This document shows positions 47,501 through 57,797 of a stretch of 64,000 nt of DNA, piece after piece (within the stretch, counting starts at the first letter, position 1; every line of letters begins with the position of its first letter). The stretch lies in NCBI RefSeq assembly GCF_037975245.1, contig NC_092564.1:3437984-3501983 (forward strand). Reading direction: 5' to 3'. Below the pieces are notes generated by a model that saw nothing but the letters and a program-made list of their open reading frames with translations, did no database searches and had not been told where the DNA came from. Origin of the DNA: Apostichopus japonicus (taxonomy: Eukaryota > Echinodermata > Holothuroidea > Aspidochirotida > Stichopodidae). The position numbers and the translations under genes were made by a program.

Positions 47501-50500
47501 ATCTCCAAGCTAAGTTTTGTGAACACATATCAAGGCTAGAATTATTACTGTAGCTATCCTCCAACACAATTACGACTTACAATTCTCTAGCAGATTTTGG
47601 AAACGGTGAACCATTCAGATGAGTAAGATTGTTGCCAAAAAGGAATCTGCGAAAGCACAATTCAGAAATAATATGAATACATTTGCCGGGCTGAACTTTC
47701 GATCCACATTTATATTTAAATGTCGTTCGAAAGATATATTCCATATCGACATTTATTATTTAAAAAACTGAACGTACTTAAGATGGAAATGTCCCAACAG
47801 CATATCTATGCAAAATTTGCTTTATGATAAATAGTTCTGGGAGCACGTTGTTAAATGGTGTCACAGATATTTAACAAACACGTTCTTACATGTATGGAAC
47901 CGATATGTTGTGGCGAACTCAACACAAGGTGTGGCTTAACTCCATTACCGAGACAAGAAAATCTTTGCATTAGTGATTAATATTTCAACAACTTCATAGA
48001 TGCAAACGTTTTCATGGAATTAAGCCTTCCGTGCGCAATGAGGGTAGGCCTGTAACCCTATTAATAAGGAAAGAAAAGCTAAATAATGTAAGGACAAGCG
48101 AATTAAAGAACGGAACAAACAGAGTACTAAAACGAGAAAAAAGGCAAGAGAGTTAAAGTTTACGATGTCAAGTAAACAATATCAAGATCGACAGAAGAAT
48201 AAATGTTATTTTGGTAAAATTCCTTACATGCTGATATTCTTCAATCCAACAAAAGCGAAGTTCTGTAGAGTACTTATGCGATTGTTGAACAAACATCTGT
48301 GAATTATATAATCATAGCTCATTAGTTAGTTGGTTAGTGAAAGTAACTTTTAATATTTAAGTCCCTGAACATTTACAGAATGACGTGTAATATCATTTAC
48401 GTTGAAAAGTTGCAGCGCACTACTGACTTTGGAGTACAGTCCTGCTTAGCGTAACGGTTATATTTTCACTTTGGGAACATTATTTACACTTCCTTAAAAA
48501 CGCTCATGAAATTGTTATCATACCTACTTTTTGGATGTTTATAAGCCTACAATATACACATAAGATTGATGCAGAGGAGAATATGCCTGACTCACAAGTA
48601 TCTAAGATTCTGAAGATAATCAAACGTGTTATTATAAATAACAGTGAGGTTATTTCTCTGTAGAAGTAATATCTTTAATTTGTGTTGAAGAGATCCATTT
48701 CCAAATGATTGCTGATGAATGTTGCTGATATTGTTTCGCGATAAATCCCTGCAAAAAGAATAAATGAAACATTGAGAGGCGTATTCAAAATATGTAAACT
48801 GTGTCTAAGTTTCATGTTTGAAGAAGACGTACATTACATTGCGGTACCGTCTAAGTAGACTGATTGCAATTTAAAATTTAAAACATCACATGGCTAATTG
48901 AAAAATGTTATTTTCTAAACTTGAAGTTTGTTTCAATGAGCATTTTCACCTTGATTCGCATTGTATCATTTGGCAGGTATTGGAATCTGTGATAACGCTT
49001 GCATAATGGTATTCTATTGAATATAAAGTGAGATTTTGAATATGAAATACACCGAATAAATGTGAACTGCATTAATATTCTATAGTTTGCTCTCTACAAG
49101 ACTGGTACGAATAGATTTATCACAATTGACCGTATATTTATTTCAAGTCGTATTTCACTCGGAATTTTAAGATGTTTAGTCATTTGTTTCATATCTGCTA
49201 TCCGTTAACTTGGCATGATATTCAATATTTTTGTCCAGACGGAGATATATCGTTAGTTTATAGAACATATACGTGATATGTAAACAAACAAATAATACAT
49301 ATCCTTGTTTTAAAGTGGCTGTTGTCAGTAATTCATGTATTCTCTGTTACTCAGAACGTTCACACGGTGTTATGCTACATTACTTGATACTTACAGGGCG
49401 TAGTCTATTTGCAAGTTGCTGAATAAGTCTGGTTGAAGCTCAGTAATGTTATTTTGGGAGAGCAATCTGAACGAGAAAATGAATTAAGCTCTCAAGGTAA
49501 GCTCAAAAGGTGACGTAAATTTAAAAAGAATACATTGAATAACGTGAATCGTATTAAATCAAATTTTAATAGTTTAAATATTAGAAAGTGTCACATTTTG
49601 TCGCATTTAACTACGACTTTTGAAGCTGTTATGAGTATGATACATTCGGAAAGATTCATTTAACGAAATACGATTTGTTTATTAGTACTGTATACTCACA
49701 GGTAACGAACAACCTTCAAACTTCCAAAAGAGGCTGGGTTGATTGATGTCAATCCAGTTTTGGAAAGACCCCTGAAATGTAAGACAGATATCGTTACTTT
49801 CCATTAAAATACAAAACTGGGTATTCATTGTGGATGACCAACTTGTATTTATCCGAATCCACCATATTGTTTTGCTCATAAATGTAAGTAAACGTCAACA
49901 TAAACAAACACACAAGGATCTAAATGTATGCAAATTTCGAGTTCGTTACTTACTCAACCTATAACTTTAGGTAAAATCGGCAGCATAGTTAATTGGGCGG
50001 AATTATTCCAACAACAAATCAGTCTTAGTAAGTAATGGATATAAAATGAAACGTCGTTAAATTAAAAGTGTACTTACAGAAGTGTTAAGTTTGGCAATAC
50101 ATGACTCAATGTATTTAATAACAACAGGTTCTTGTTGAAGCTGAACATTCTGTCCAAAAGATTCAAAGGAGCAACATTGAAAACTTATTTCGCTCGATTA
50201 AATTATCTAGTAGTTAAAGTAAAGCCCTTTCTACAATTATCAACGTGAGATAATGGAATGTACAGATTGTGATAGGCCTACGTTTAACGACAAAGTAAGG
50301 CACTGAATGTGTGACAAGGCACCCAAGCCGAAAAGGTGTGAGCTTATATTTGTTCTTAACGTGTAGCATATTATGCATTTATATGCCAGGGTGTTATAAC
50401 ACACTAACACGTGTTATGTTTTGGGAGCATGCGAGAGCTAGATATGTTAAAGATACAATACAGTAAATCGTCTTATATATATATATATTTTTTTTTTTAT

Positions 50501-51672
50501 AATTTTTTTTTATATATTTTTTTATATTTTTATATAATATAAAATATTTTTATATTTTATATTTTTTATATTTTTTATATTTTTTATATTTTTTATATTT
50601 TTATATATTAACACAGGCCGCAATAAAATGTGCCCCTAGCATAACACGTGTTATCATGTTATAACACAGATGCATATAAATGCGCAATATATTCAAGTCG
50701 AAAACGCTATTATAAGCAACTGTACAATTCGGTTCGGGTGCACATGGAGAAGAGGGTAATCCTTCTTGGACACAGATGATGAGACGAGAGGACGATGGTC
50801 GTCACGGTCGTTTTTTATGATAAAATATACTTTACTATTCTTTCCAAAAATTGTGTTCTTTGGGATACAATAACTCAACTAGAAAGGGATTTAAAAGTGA
50901 ACAAAATAAACAGCAACATACATTTTATCATAACATAGTGCTTAATCTTTACCTAATTTTGATGCAAATTTTTAGAATGTTACTGGTATGGTTCTGTGTA
51001 TAGCTAAACCACCAATTATATGACACAAAGGTGAATCTATTTCTGTGGAATGATCTTGGTGCGAAAAGGTATTTCGTACTACACCTAAATATATGTTGAA
51101 ATGTGAAGATTCCAGTTGGTTATCTAAAGGGGAATATTCTTTTATAAAACAACGTGAAGACATCCTACTGGGACTGTGAAACTGACGGTATCTTTTATTT
51201 GACCATTTTTATTATATTTCTTCTTGTGGTAGCTGGACTTTCCTGCGTGTACACTTATAGGCCATAAAAAAGAACTCTAGTGTTATATTAATAATAAAAG
51301 ATTATTATTATTATTTTATAAAAGATTATTATTATTATTTTATATACGTAACGTAACTGCTCTCTAAATATGGCGTCAAGAAACCTAACGGCCAATCAAA
51401 CAAATCAAAACAATTCTCATTACAATGTACTTACAACGTTGTGAGCTGAGGTTTATTGAAGACCAAGTCGCATGGAAGACACGTTATTTCATTGTGGGAA
51501 AGGTCTCTACATAGTTAATGATAAAAATTACCGGGAAAGTGTAAGTATGAAAACAATTTATCTATATCTATATTAAAACTAAACGATTTAAATCTATTAG
51601 ATCCACTCCTGAAGCTATATAGACTACGCCATAAAGGTCTACATTATATTGCATTTACACTAATGCTAATTA

Positions 51673-51732
<60 letters not shown>

Positions 51733-54006
51733 TTATGGATTTTTAAGCTGAATATCAAATGTTGAAATCACGTACTCCGATCTACCTAATTTGTATTCTT
51801 CAAACCAGATAAAACTCTCTCTCTAATTTAATCTTATTATGAAACTTTTAATGATCCGATGGAATATTAAATACAGAAGCAATTCAGCGATATACTTACA
51901 GTGTTCTGAGCCGATTCTTTCCGAAGAATAAGAGGCTAGGAATACTACTTATGTTATTGTGGGAAAGGTCCCTGCACGGAAAATGATGGAAGGAACGTAA
52001 ATGAATAATTATAAAACATTTCAATTTATATCTTTATTAAAACTACATGGTAACAAGATGAATAGAAATTACCTAAGGACTTGGCAGAATAAAAATGTTA
52101 CCACAAATTATGTTTCCATATATGATATGGTTACGATCTTTAGCCTTCTATTTTCGTAAACGTGAAAACTTGTTATCCAAATTTAAATTGAAAACAAATG
52201 ACCTTTTTATACAAACAATCAGTATCTACAATAAGTCCAGTGTATATGTCGCGTATCAAAGAACTCGCACTGAATGGTTGGTACATCAACTACTGTTCAT
52301 GTCCCATAACCGTGCATCAGTAAGTACTACTTTGTGTTCCTAACATGAGAAACATGTGTTACAGGACATGAACAGTACTTAATGTTCGAGCCATGAGTAT
52401 TGGGTAGTTTACAAATTATAGGCTAGACCCGGACGCAAAAGGGAAACGAGTCACAAAACTACAACTTTCCCATTCCCATTTTGAACGAGCTATCATCACT
52501 TCGCGCGTTATACCATCGTTCTAACATTGTGCGGCACGTAAACATATAAGCCGGTCAAAAAAGTCACCTTCGCAAAAGAGTAGAATACATCAGAAGTCAC
52601 ATGATCAAAGGAGTTCAAGGTTAACTTGGCCAACCGATGTACGTAATAAAATGACCTAAATACTTGGTCAACTTGTATCAAGTTTCACGCCAAGGATATT
52701 CCGTTAACCAAAGTTAATTGATTAACATTAAGTAACAATTAGTACAAACAAATTGTTCTTTTGGGTCTTTTCATGATAAAGATAGCTGAAACTGTTTTAC
52801 CCACGATGAAGTACAAAGAAGATGAATTAAACAAGTGAATATCTTGCAATGGATACTTACAATGAAGTCATATTGGATATATTAGGCAGGAAGGAGGGAC
52901 ATTCCTGCAAGTTCCGATATGAACAATTCACCATAATGTTGCTTCCCTCGTATGTATAATGACATATGTTGAGATCATCTAGTGAGAAAAACAACATGTT
53001 CAATGATATTAAACTGATGAAATACAGTAAACAAATGGTTACGGTATAAATCGTACTGATAAATAAAAGGAAAGGACCGTTATATTAAGTAATATCCGAG
53101 CAATCCCTTCAAAATCCCGCCAGTTTTCCCTCCCTCGTATAAACGTTATTATCAGGAGTGTTAGCTCAGTTAACGCCGGTACCTTTCAATCAAAAGGTCC
53201 CGAGTTCGAGTCACTTCAAGATTAATGTATGTCGTCCAGTTACAAGAGTTGTCGACAATTGACAATTCATAGTCATGGACGTTAAATATAAATCTAAGAG
53301 ACTGACTTAGGTCTGCTTGCGGCTTTGATTAGCCAATGATGGCTTCTTCGCGAGTTCCTGTTAGCAGGGGCATCTAAAATACAATATACAAATACATATC
53401 AGAATCCATCTTTTGGGGTGGATCGAACGAGAACTACATAGATTTTCAGACTTAAAATTGTGTCAGAATTACGCACTATATGTATTCGATACCCTACCAA
53501 AATATCGACAATGTACCAAAACATATTGAACATCTAAAGACACAATCTACTGATATAATTACTACGCTTTAACTTTGAACATGTCAAGTACAATATCCTG
53601 AGAGAAAGTACCTTGTAATGTGTAAAATGTACAAATTCATTGGCGGCTACAAAGTATAACCATTACATAAACGGTGATCACAGAGACGATGAAATACCAA
53701 CAGTAACAACACTTACAATGTCAGAAGCAAATGTTATTCATACACAATATAAAATAGTGACATTTCTAAAAATAATTAATACCCAATAAACTTGCAATGT
53801 CCACAAAATCTGCAAATCGTTAACCGATATAGAACTCATCATGGTCGTATATGGGTCAATAGCTTTGCCTTATAATTGAAATGATACATATTTGATTTGC
53901 TCATTAATGAATCAACTATATCGTTTTAATTACCTTCCTTGTATCCTGAGAAAGCTGCTGCTGCTGAAATTAGTAACGAAATCGCTAAGAACACCAAAAG
54001 ACGCAT
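38440..54006 (-). CDS. LRR / cysteine-rich / multi-pass transmembrane receptor (15 exons, 994 aa)
   Basis: Exons from 5' to 3' on the minus strand: 54006-53934, 52978-52861, 51971-51900, 51506-51435, 50149-50078, 49771-49700, 49466-49395, 48748-48596, 48296-48228, 47646-47581, 47208-47140, 45889-45696, 43850-42226, 39555-39429, 38570-38440. They sum to 2985 bp with all phases agreeing. The order is signal peptide (1-20), LRR N-cap (about 30-60), ten LRRs (64-302), cysteine-rich GCC2/GCC3-like region (about 315-550), then hydrophobic segments near 555-576, 661-680, 710-731, 773-793, 879-898, 910-928 and 937-951, with weaker ones at 593-615 and 854-873, and a basic tail. N-glycosylation sites between the 710-731 and 773-793 helices suggest that loop is outside. 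A cell-surface recognition receptor is inferred; I do not recognise the gene. The WEILELIRK motif recalls TRP-like orphan membrane proteins. Confidence 0.82.
38731..39090. mobile_element. Candidate MITE with CATAGRCGTA ends (360 bp)
   Basis: Left end CATAGGCGTATGAGCC; right end, reverse-complemented, CATAGACGTAGGAGGC (12 of 16 alike). The interior has long G-runs just inside both ends. It lies in the last intron of the receptor gene. No clear target duplication. Confidence 0.4.
39427..39428 (-). other. GC 5' splice site, LRR receptor intron 14
   Basis: The minus strand reads GTTG|GCAAGT, the usual context of GC-AG introns. The GT two codon positions further (GGCAA|GTAT) would place TGA directly after the junction. 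Confidence 0.7.
39429..39555 (-). CDS. LRR receptor exon 14, membrane segments
   Basis: Acceptor tcttcag. It encodes LFSLAVIFTNVVIMSI and ILIILNIAVLLLIV. The donor is GC (GTTG|GCAAGT), supported by the same arrangement in the paralogue and by the conserved frame of the next exon. Confidence 0.78.
39793..40056 (-). mobile_element. tRNA-derived SINE, copy 4
   Basis: Same family, minus orientation, inside intron 13 of the minus-strand receptor gene and hence in sense with it. The head region around 40010-40056 has a partial duplication (three TAACACTCC-like words), as in copy 1. Confidence 0.7.
40057..42225. other. Rest of intron 13 of the LRR receptor gene
   Basis: No exon, array or mobile element recognised beyond the SINE just below it. 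Short open frames here show no conserved pattern. Confidence 0.5.
42226..43850 (-). CDS. LRR receptor exon 13, cysteine-rich region and membrane domain
   Basis: Large 1625-bp exon (residues 368-909). It begins GFYQDDFG with ephrin-receptor-like CxxC...CPEGT modules and CEKGYKGWLCAKC, then the first hydrophobic segment, a conserved RTKILLGFYQIVGKLLESL stretch, further helices, an acidic loop (SEE/EED-rich, about 813-825), and WEILELIRK before the last helix in this exon. Nearly identical to the exon at 62998. Confidence 0.88.
43851..45139. other. Distal part of intron 12 of the LRR receptor gene
   Basis: AT-rich, with a short (TA)n near 44688; no coding signal seen. Confidence 0.5.
45140..45730 (-). 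repeat. Minisatellite made from an exon end and its splice donor, about ten extra copies
   Basis: Each unit (about 43-63 bp) carries on the minus strand GGTAAACAGGGATGCCAG, then TGTCCAGCA or TGTCAAGCAG, then GTAATAGG. That is a copy of the end of exon 12 (GGTAAACAAGGATGCCAGCA ... CCAGAAG|GTAATAGG). Spacers are CTATAACC-type repeats. Confidence 0.82.
45696..45889 (-). CDS. LRR receptor exon 12, LRR C-flank and first cysteine-rich module
   Basis: Acceptor catctag, donor gtaata. It encodes residues 303-367, with ICSNELLPTIKL and then CSNSSCTTCSKGF and GCQQCPEG, a GCC2/GCC3-type module. The 3' end of this exon and its donor are repeated about ten times in the following intron. Confidence 0.78.
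45890..47139. other. Intron 11 of the LRR receptor gene
   Basis: Contains a G-run at about 46501-46513 and no exon that fits the LRR phase pattern. A 131-codon plus-strand open frame at 46195-46590 shows no protein-like conservation and is treated as chance. Confidence 0.5.
47140..47208 (-). CDS. LRR receptor exon 11, last LRR (69 bp)
   Basis: Acceptor tttcag, donor gtaaat. It encodes LYLHDNKIKNLSGTIFDGLL. Its phase-2 end joins exon 12 as an isoleucine codon. Confidence 0.8.
47581..47646 (-). CDS. LRR receptor exon 10, one LRR (66 bp)
   Basis: Acceptor cgcag, donor gtaagt. It encodes IFLFGNNLTHLNGSPFPK, 22 codons. Confidence 0.82.
48228..48296 (-). CDS. LRR receptor exon 9, one LRR (69 bp)
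   Basis: Acceptor ttcacag, donor gtaagg. It encodes LCLFNNRISTLQNFAFVGLK, 23 codons. Confidence 0.83.
48596..48748 (-). CDS. LRR receptor exon 8, two LRRs (153 bp)
   Basis: Acceptor ttgcag, donor gtgagt. It encodes LDLSRNNISNIHQQSF and LLLQRNNLTVIYNNTF repeats in one exon, so one LRR intron is missing here. Confidence 0.85.
49395..49466 (-). CDS. LRR receptor exon 7, one LRR (72 bp)
   Basis: Acceptor gttcag, donor gtaagt. It encodes LLLSQNNITELQPDLFSNLQ. Confidence 0.85.
49700..49771 (-). CDS. LRR receptor exon 6, one LRR (72 bp)
   Basis: Acceptor tttcag, donor gtgagt. It encodes LGLSKTGLTSINPASFGSLK. Confidence 0.85.
50078..50149 (-). CDS. LRR receptor exon 5, divergent LRR (72 bp)
   Basis: Acceptor ggacag, donor gtaagt. 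It encodes LMFSFNKNLLLLNTLSHVL, the least canonical repeat of the set; length and phase still fit. Confidence 0.72.
50473..50610. repeat. AT-only low-complexity tract
   Basis: About 140 bp of T/A only (TATATTTTT-type), in intron 4 of the receptor gene. It is bracketed by ATAACACGTGTTAT-like palindromic words at about 50396-50416 and 50640-50665. Confidence 0.85.
51435..51506 (-). CDS. LRR receptor exon 4, one LRR (72 bp)
   Basis: Acceptor atgtag, donor gtaagt. It encodes LDLSHNEITCLPCDLVF, one 24-residue repeat. Confidence 0.85.
51673..51729. repeat. (AT)n microsatellite
   Basis: About 28 AT dinucleotides in intron 3 of the receptor gene. Confidence 0.95.
51900..51971 (-). CDS. LRR receptor exon 3, one LRR (72 bp)
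   Basis: Acceptor gtgcag, donor gtaagt, phase 2 at both ends. It encodes LDLSHNNISSIPSLLFFG and so on, matching LxLSxNxIxxIPxxxF. Confidence 0.85.
52861..52978 (-). CDS. LRR receptor exon 2, LRR N-terminal cap
   Basis: Acceptor cactag, donor gtaagt. It encodes residues 25-63, with CHYTYEGSNIMVNCSYRNLQEC and then CPSFLPNISNMTS, a cysteine cap leading into the first LRR. Several N-glycosylation sites. Confidence 0.78.
53154..53396 (+). mobile_element. tRNA-derived SINE, copy 5
   Basis: Same family, plus orientation, in intron 1 of the receptor gene. Box A has lost four bases (GCTCAGTTAACG), but box B (GAGTTCGAGTC) is intact. Tail is short. Confidence 0.7.
53934..54006 (-). CDS. LRR receptor exon 1, signal peptide
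   Basis: Starts at ATG (54004-54006 on plus) and encodes MRLLVFLAISLLISAAAAFS, a textbook signal peptide, then GYKE. Donor gtaatt follows. A non-coding 5' exon may exist upstream. Confidence 0.75.
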
Positions 54007-54106
54007 CTTAAGCTTCACAAAAACAAGAAGAGAAGGATAAAAATTACTCATGTTCCGTATACCACGCAGCAGACATGAGTATTCATATCATAAAAGATAA
54101 AAAATT

Positions 54107-54118
54107 ATATATATAAAT
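54107..54118 (-). promoter_or_regulatory. Possible TATA element of the LRR receptor gene
   Basis: Minus-strand TATTTATATATA about 105 bp upstream of the ATG. In AT-rich DNA such a word is common by chance, and no initiator is defined. Confidence 0.2.
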
Positions 54119-55361
54119 ATGAACTATTCATTTGCTTTATCCTATTTCCCACTTTCTATACCTTTGCTGGTAAAGTGCAATAAGTGATATACCATGGTTT
54201 GATTGCCACAACTGCCAAATATTAACAAGCCCTTAGAATCGAACGTGGACTGAATGATTCGATTCGTATACGCATTAAACAACATAAACGTTTTAATCTT
54301 TTTTCATCCTAGCCTCAAATGCCTCCTTTATTTGTGATGTTATTCACGATCAGTGAACTTTGATCATATTTCTATAGTATCAACATAACCTTCCTGAAGT
54401 ATATCGAAAGTAAATTTATATCAGTGCTACTGCAGGAAAGTTAAAAGTGATTGCACTTGGCTATGATCCAAATATTTGTATAATACAAGTCATTCCTATG
54501 CGTCACATCGAATTCTATAATGCATTATAGTTTTTTTTTCGAGTAAACAATCTTTGGTTTGGAGTTATGATTATTATTAAATTCGGCATTATAGGCAAAG
54601 CGAAATTTGGCTCACATCATGACGGTGTGAAAATTACGGCACCTATATCACATTTCCTGACCATTCGTGTCAACTCTATATCGACAAACCTGTCAATCAG
54701 TACTTGATATCTTTTGGTCAGTACTTTTTTATGATAATGGAAGTCCTGGAAAGTCCAGTATGCTCCCCCTGCTTTATAATATTTGATATTATAATTGCTT
54801 AGATGAGTTATTGTCACCAATAGATGTGACTATGATAAGAAAGCATAAACTAAAAATGACTTATATGATTATCTTTTTCAAATGTGTAAATGCAGTCTTC
54901 TAATCATGCTACTCATTCAATAAAGTTCAATTGAATACTAATATCGACTTAGTCAGTCTTAATCTTAACCTATTATTAGGTTCTGTTTATAACATCAAAA
55001 GTGGCCACGCAGCATATTAAGTGCTATATATTTATAATTATCACATTCATATAGTTGTCTATTTAATGATTACGACAACTTTAACAATTAATTTATTAAA
55101 CAATCCTCGATGAACTTTCGGTTAGAGACAATAAACTTACAGTTGTATCGAGGTCATTTTTAACTCAAATACTGTACATTGAACCTGCATGACGAATTGA
55201 CATTTTTCATAGTGAACTGATGTAACCAAATGCGATGAAATTGTAGCTTACTAATAATTATTCTGAAATAATGATTCGTAGCATAAAAGCAAAATACTAA
55301 CTTAAAGCTTTAACGAATTAATAGAACCCAATGAATGCTGCTTTACTATTTTATATACACA

Positions 55362-55416
55362 AATGGCCTGATGTTTCCTGGTAGGATGATCCTGGTAGGA
55401 TCTTGTTTAAGGCTTG
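55362..55416. repeat. Degenerate copy of the dispersed repeat at 2155
   Basis: Shares GGCCTGATGTTTCCTGGTAG and ...AGGATCTTGTTTAAGGCTT with 2158-2197 (GGCCTGACGTTTCGATCCTA...). The CCTGGTAGGAT part is duplicated inside. Confidence 0.4.
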
Positions 55417-57463
55417 AATCATTGAACAATTAATCGAAACGGAAAGGAATTAGAGGAAAGGAAGGAGGGAGGGGATAAACTTTGCAGAGGGTTCTGACAA
55501 CGAGAGTTAATTATTAATAGAGGTAATAAAGTGGTTGGGGAGGGGGGGGGGGTTGGTGAGGAAGACAGGCATACAACATGCAAGTATACACGGACATGGT
55601 ATAAGGAGGATAGCTGGTGTGAAAGGATATGGTTGGGCAGGGGAAGGGAGTGTGGGGAAGGGGGTTATACATTTCTTTCTTACGTGTTGAGACCATAGTT
55701 TTGAATTGTTCGATGTGGCTGCACCCACAATCGTTCCCTACTAAGGAAAACTGTACCAGGGCAATAACCTAAAACTTCAACGACTTGTAGAACAATGTTT
55801 AATATAGTGCGGTTTGGAAGGTGGCATACAATATGGTTTCTAAACAGATTTGTTTTCTCTCCATCGTTTATCTTTTGTTTGGCTTCATAATTATGAAAAC
55901 CATTAACTAACGATATAACTTTCCTTAAAAAATGGAAATAAGTTTGTGGCTCTTCATTTATGCATGACTTTACATAAGGGCCGGCCATCATATTTGCATG
56001 TGCAGCGTACATGGCCCTCTTAACAATACTGCAAGTAATATCAATAACTCGTTCAGTAAAACTGCGACCTATAATGATTATTGAAGTTCCATTCTGAGAA
56101 TCCGTTTGAAATCTATTAAACTAATTTCCACCCAATAATCTTGCATGTAATGCTGGTTTCTATAGTCGAATTTGGTACATATCTTGCGGTAAATCAATAT
56201 AAGTACGTGTAAAATAATAGCTTCCAGTTTGATAAATTTATTCCGAAGTTATTATATTCATTGAAACGGTGACCGAGAATGCTATCAAGACATGGAAATG
56301 ATGATTTCCAAATCATCTTATTGATAACATTTAGTGTTCGAAGATGAGGAGGGATGAGAGCACTAGCGCTCCATTGTAGTAACCTTTCACTTCTTTTGCT
56401 GCAAATGTATGTCTTTTCAATAATTAATCTTCAGTAACATGTACATACTCAATTACTTGTTAAAAATAACTTATTGCTGCCGACGTTTTCATTACGCACG
56501 AGGTCTACAGTTAGAAAGAAAAAAGCCGTAGCAACGCTTTAATCATTGTCCAAAGAAGATTAATTTTAAGCACAATAGGCCTTAACTAGTTATGTTCAGA
56601 CACGGACACACTTTTAAAGGGAAACGAACACAGTTTATGTGTTGTCGATACATGATGATTACATGCAACAGTGAAATGACTACATTAGTAAGAGGCAATA
56701 TTTATATACGTTTTAAGCGGAAGAAGTTGTGAAGTGTTCTCTGTGACCGATGGAGGTTCTTGGTTTCACAAGATCTTATGTGTGCTGGGACTTTGGAATG
56801 AGAGAGTTCGTTATACATAAAAGTCGTCTTTATATACATGTGCAAAGGCTGCAAGGTTAGGTAAAGTGGTATGACAGAAAGTCATACAACTAATTAGAAG
56901 ATATTAGAAACAGAATACATCCAAATAATTCTTTAAGCCTACCTCCTTTTGTGATCCGTTGTAAGTATCCAATTATTCCAGTCGCCTTTTGGTCATAAAT
57001 GATGGAATTTCTCTCTTTCTTCAAAGGTTGTTCTGATTTCCTATATAACCCATGAATAAGTATATAGGACGTATCGTCTATGATTTCACACTATAGTGTA
57101 ATTGCCTCCTGACAAGATGAAGGTTTATATTTCCGTCTATTTTACACTTGAAATGGGTCATCAGTAAACGAAACTGCAAGCTGCTTTCACAGGAGAGCAA
57201 ATGCAAGAGCTCTATTTATTTATCTAACTAATTGCCACGACTAATTGCCACTATTAAGTGCACCCTTGAAATCACAAAAGACTAGAATCACGTTTCGGTT
57301 AACATATATTGCCGTATCTAGGAACTCGTTTCTTAGTTGCTTTTTACAGACATATTGTATTGTTAAATAATATAACAATTGACAAGATGAAATATCTCAC
57401 TGTGTTAATAGAAAAACTCATATCATGTGTTCTTAACTTAACTGTTCATTGAATGTAATCAAG

Positions 57464-57797
57464 TTTGACTGTCTAACCCGTCGATTCTTCTGCGGAGTGG
57501 ATCATAATAGATGACCTCTGATATCATAAATTTTGACTGACTAATCCGTCGATTCTACGGCGGAGTGGATCATAATAGATCCCCTGTGATATCATCAATT
57601 TCGACTGACTAATCCGTCGATTCTTCTGCGGAGTGGATCATAACAGATGACCTGTGATATCATCAATTTTGACTGACTAATCCGTCGATTCTTCTGCGGA
57701 GTGGATCATTATAGATGACCTGTGATATCATCAATTTTGACTGACTAATCCGTCGATTCTTCTGCGGAGTGAGTCATAATTCATGACCTGTGATATC
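57464..57797. repeat. 68-bp satellite, five copies
   Basis: Units start TTGACTGACTAATCCGTCGA, followed by TTCTTCTGCGGAGTGGATCA and TAATAGATGACCTGTGATAT. Starts are at 57464, 57532, 57600, 57668 and 57736. Confidence 0.92.
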
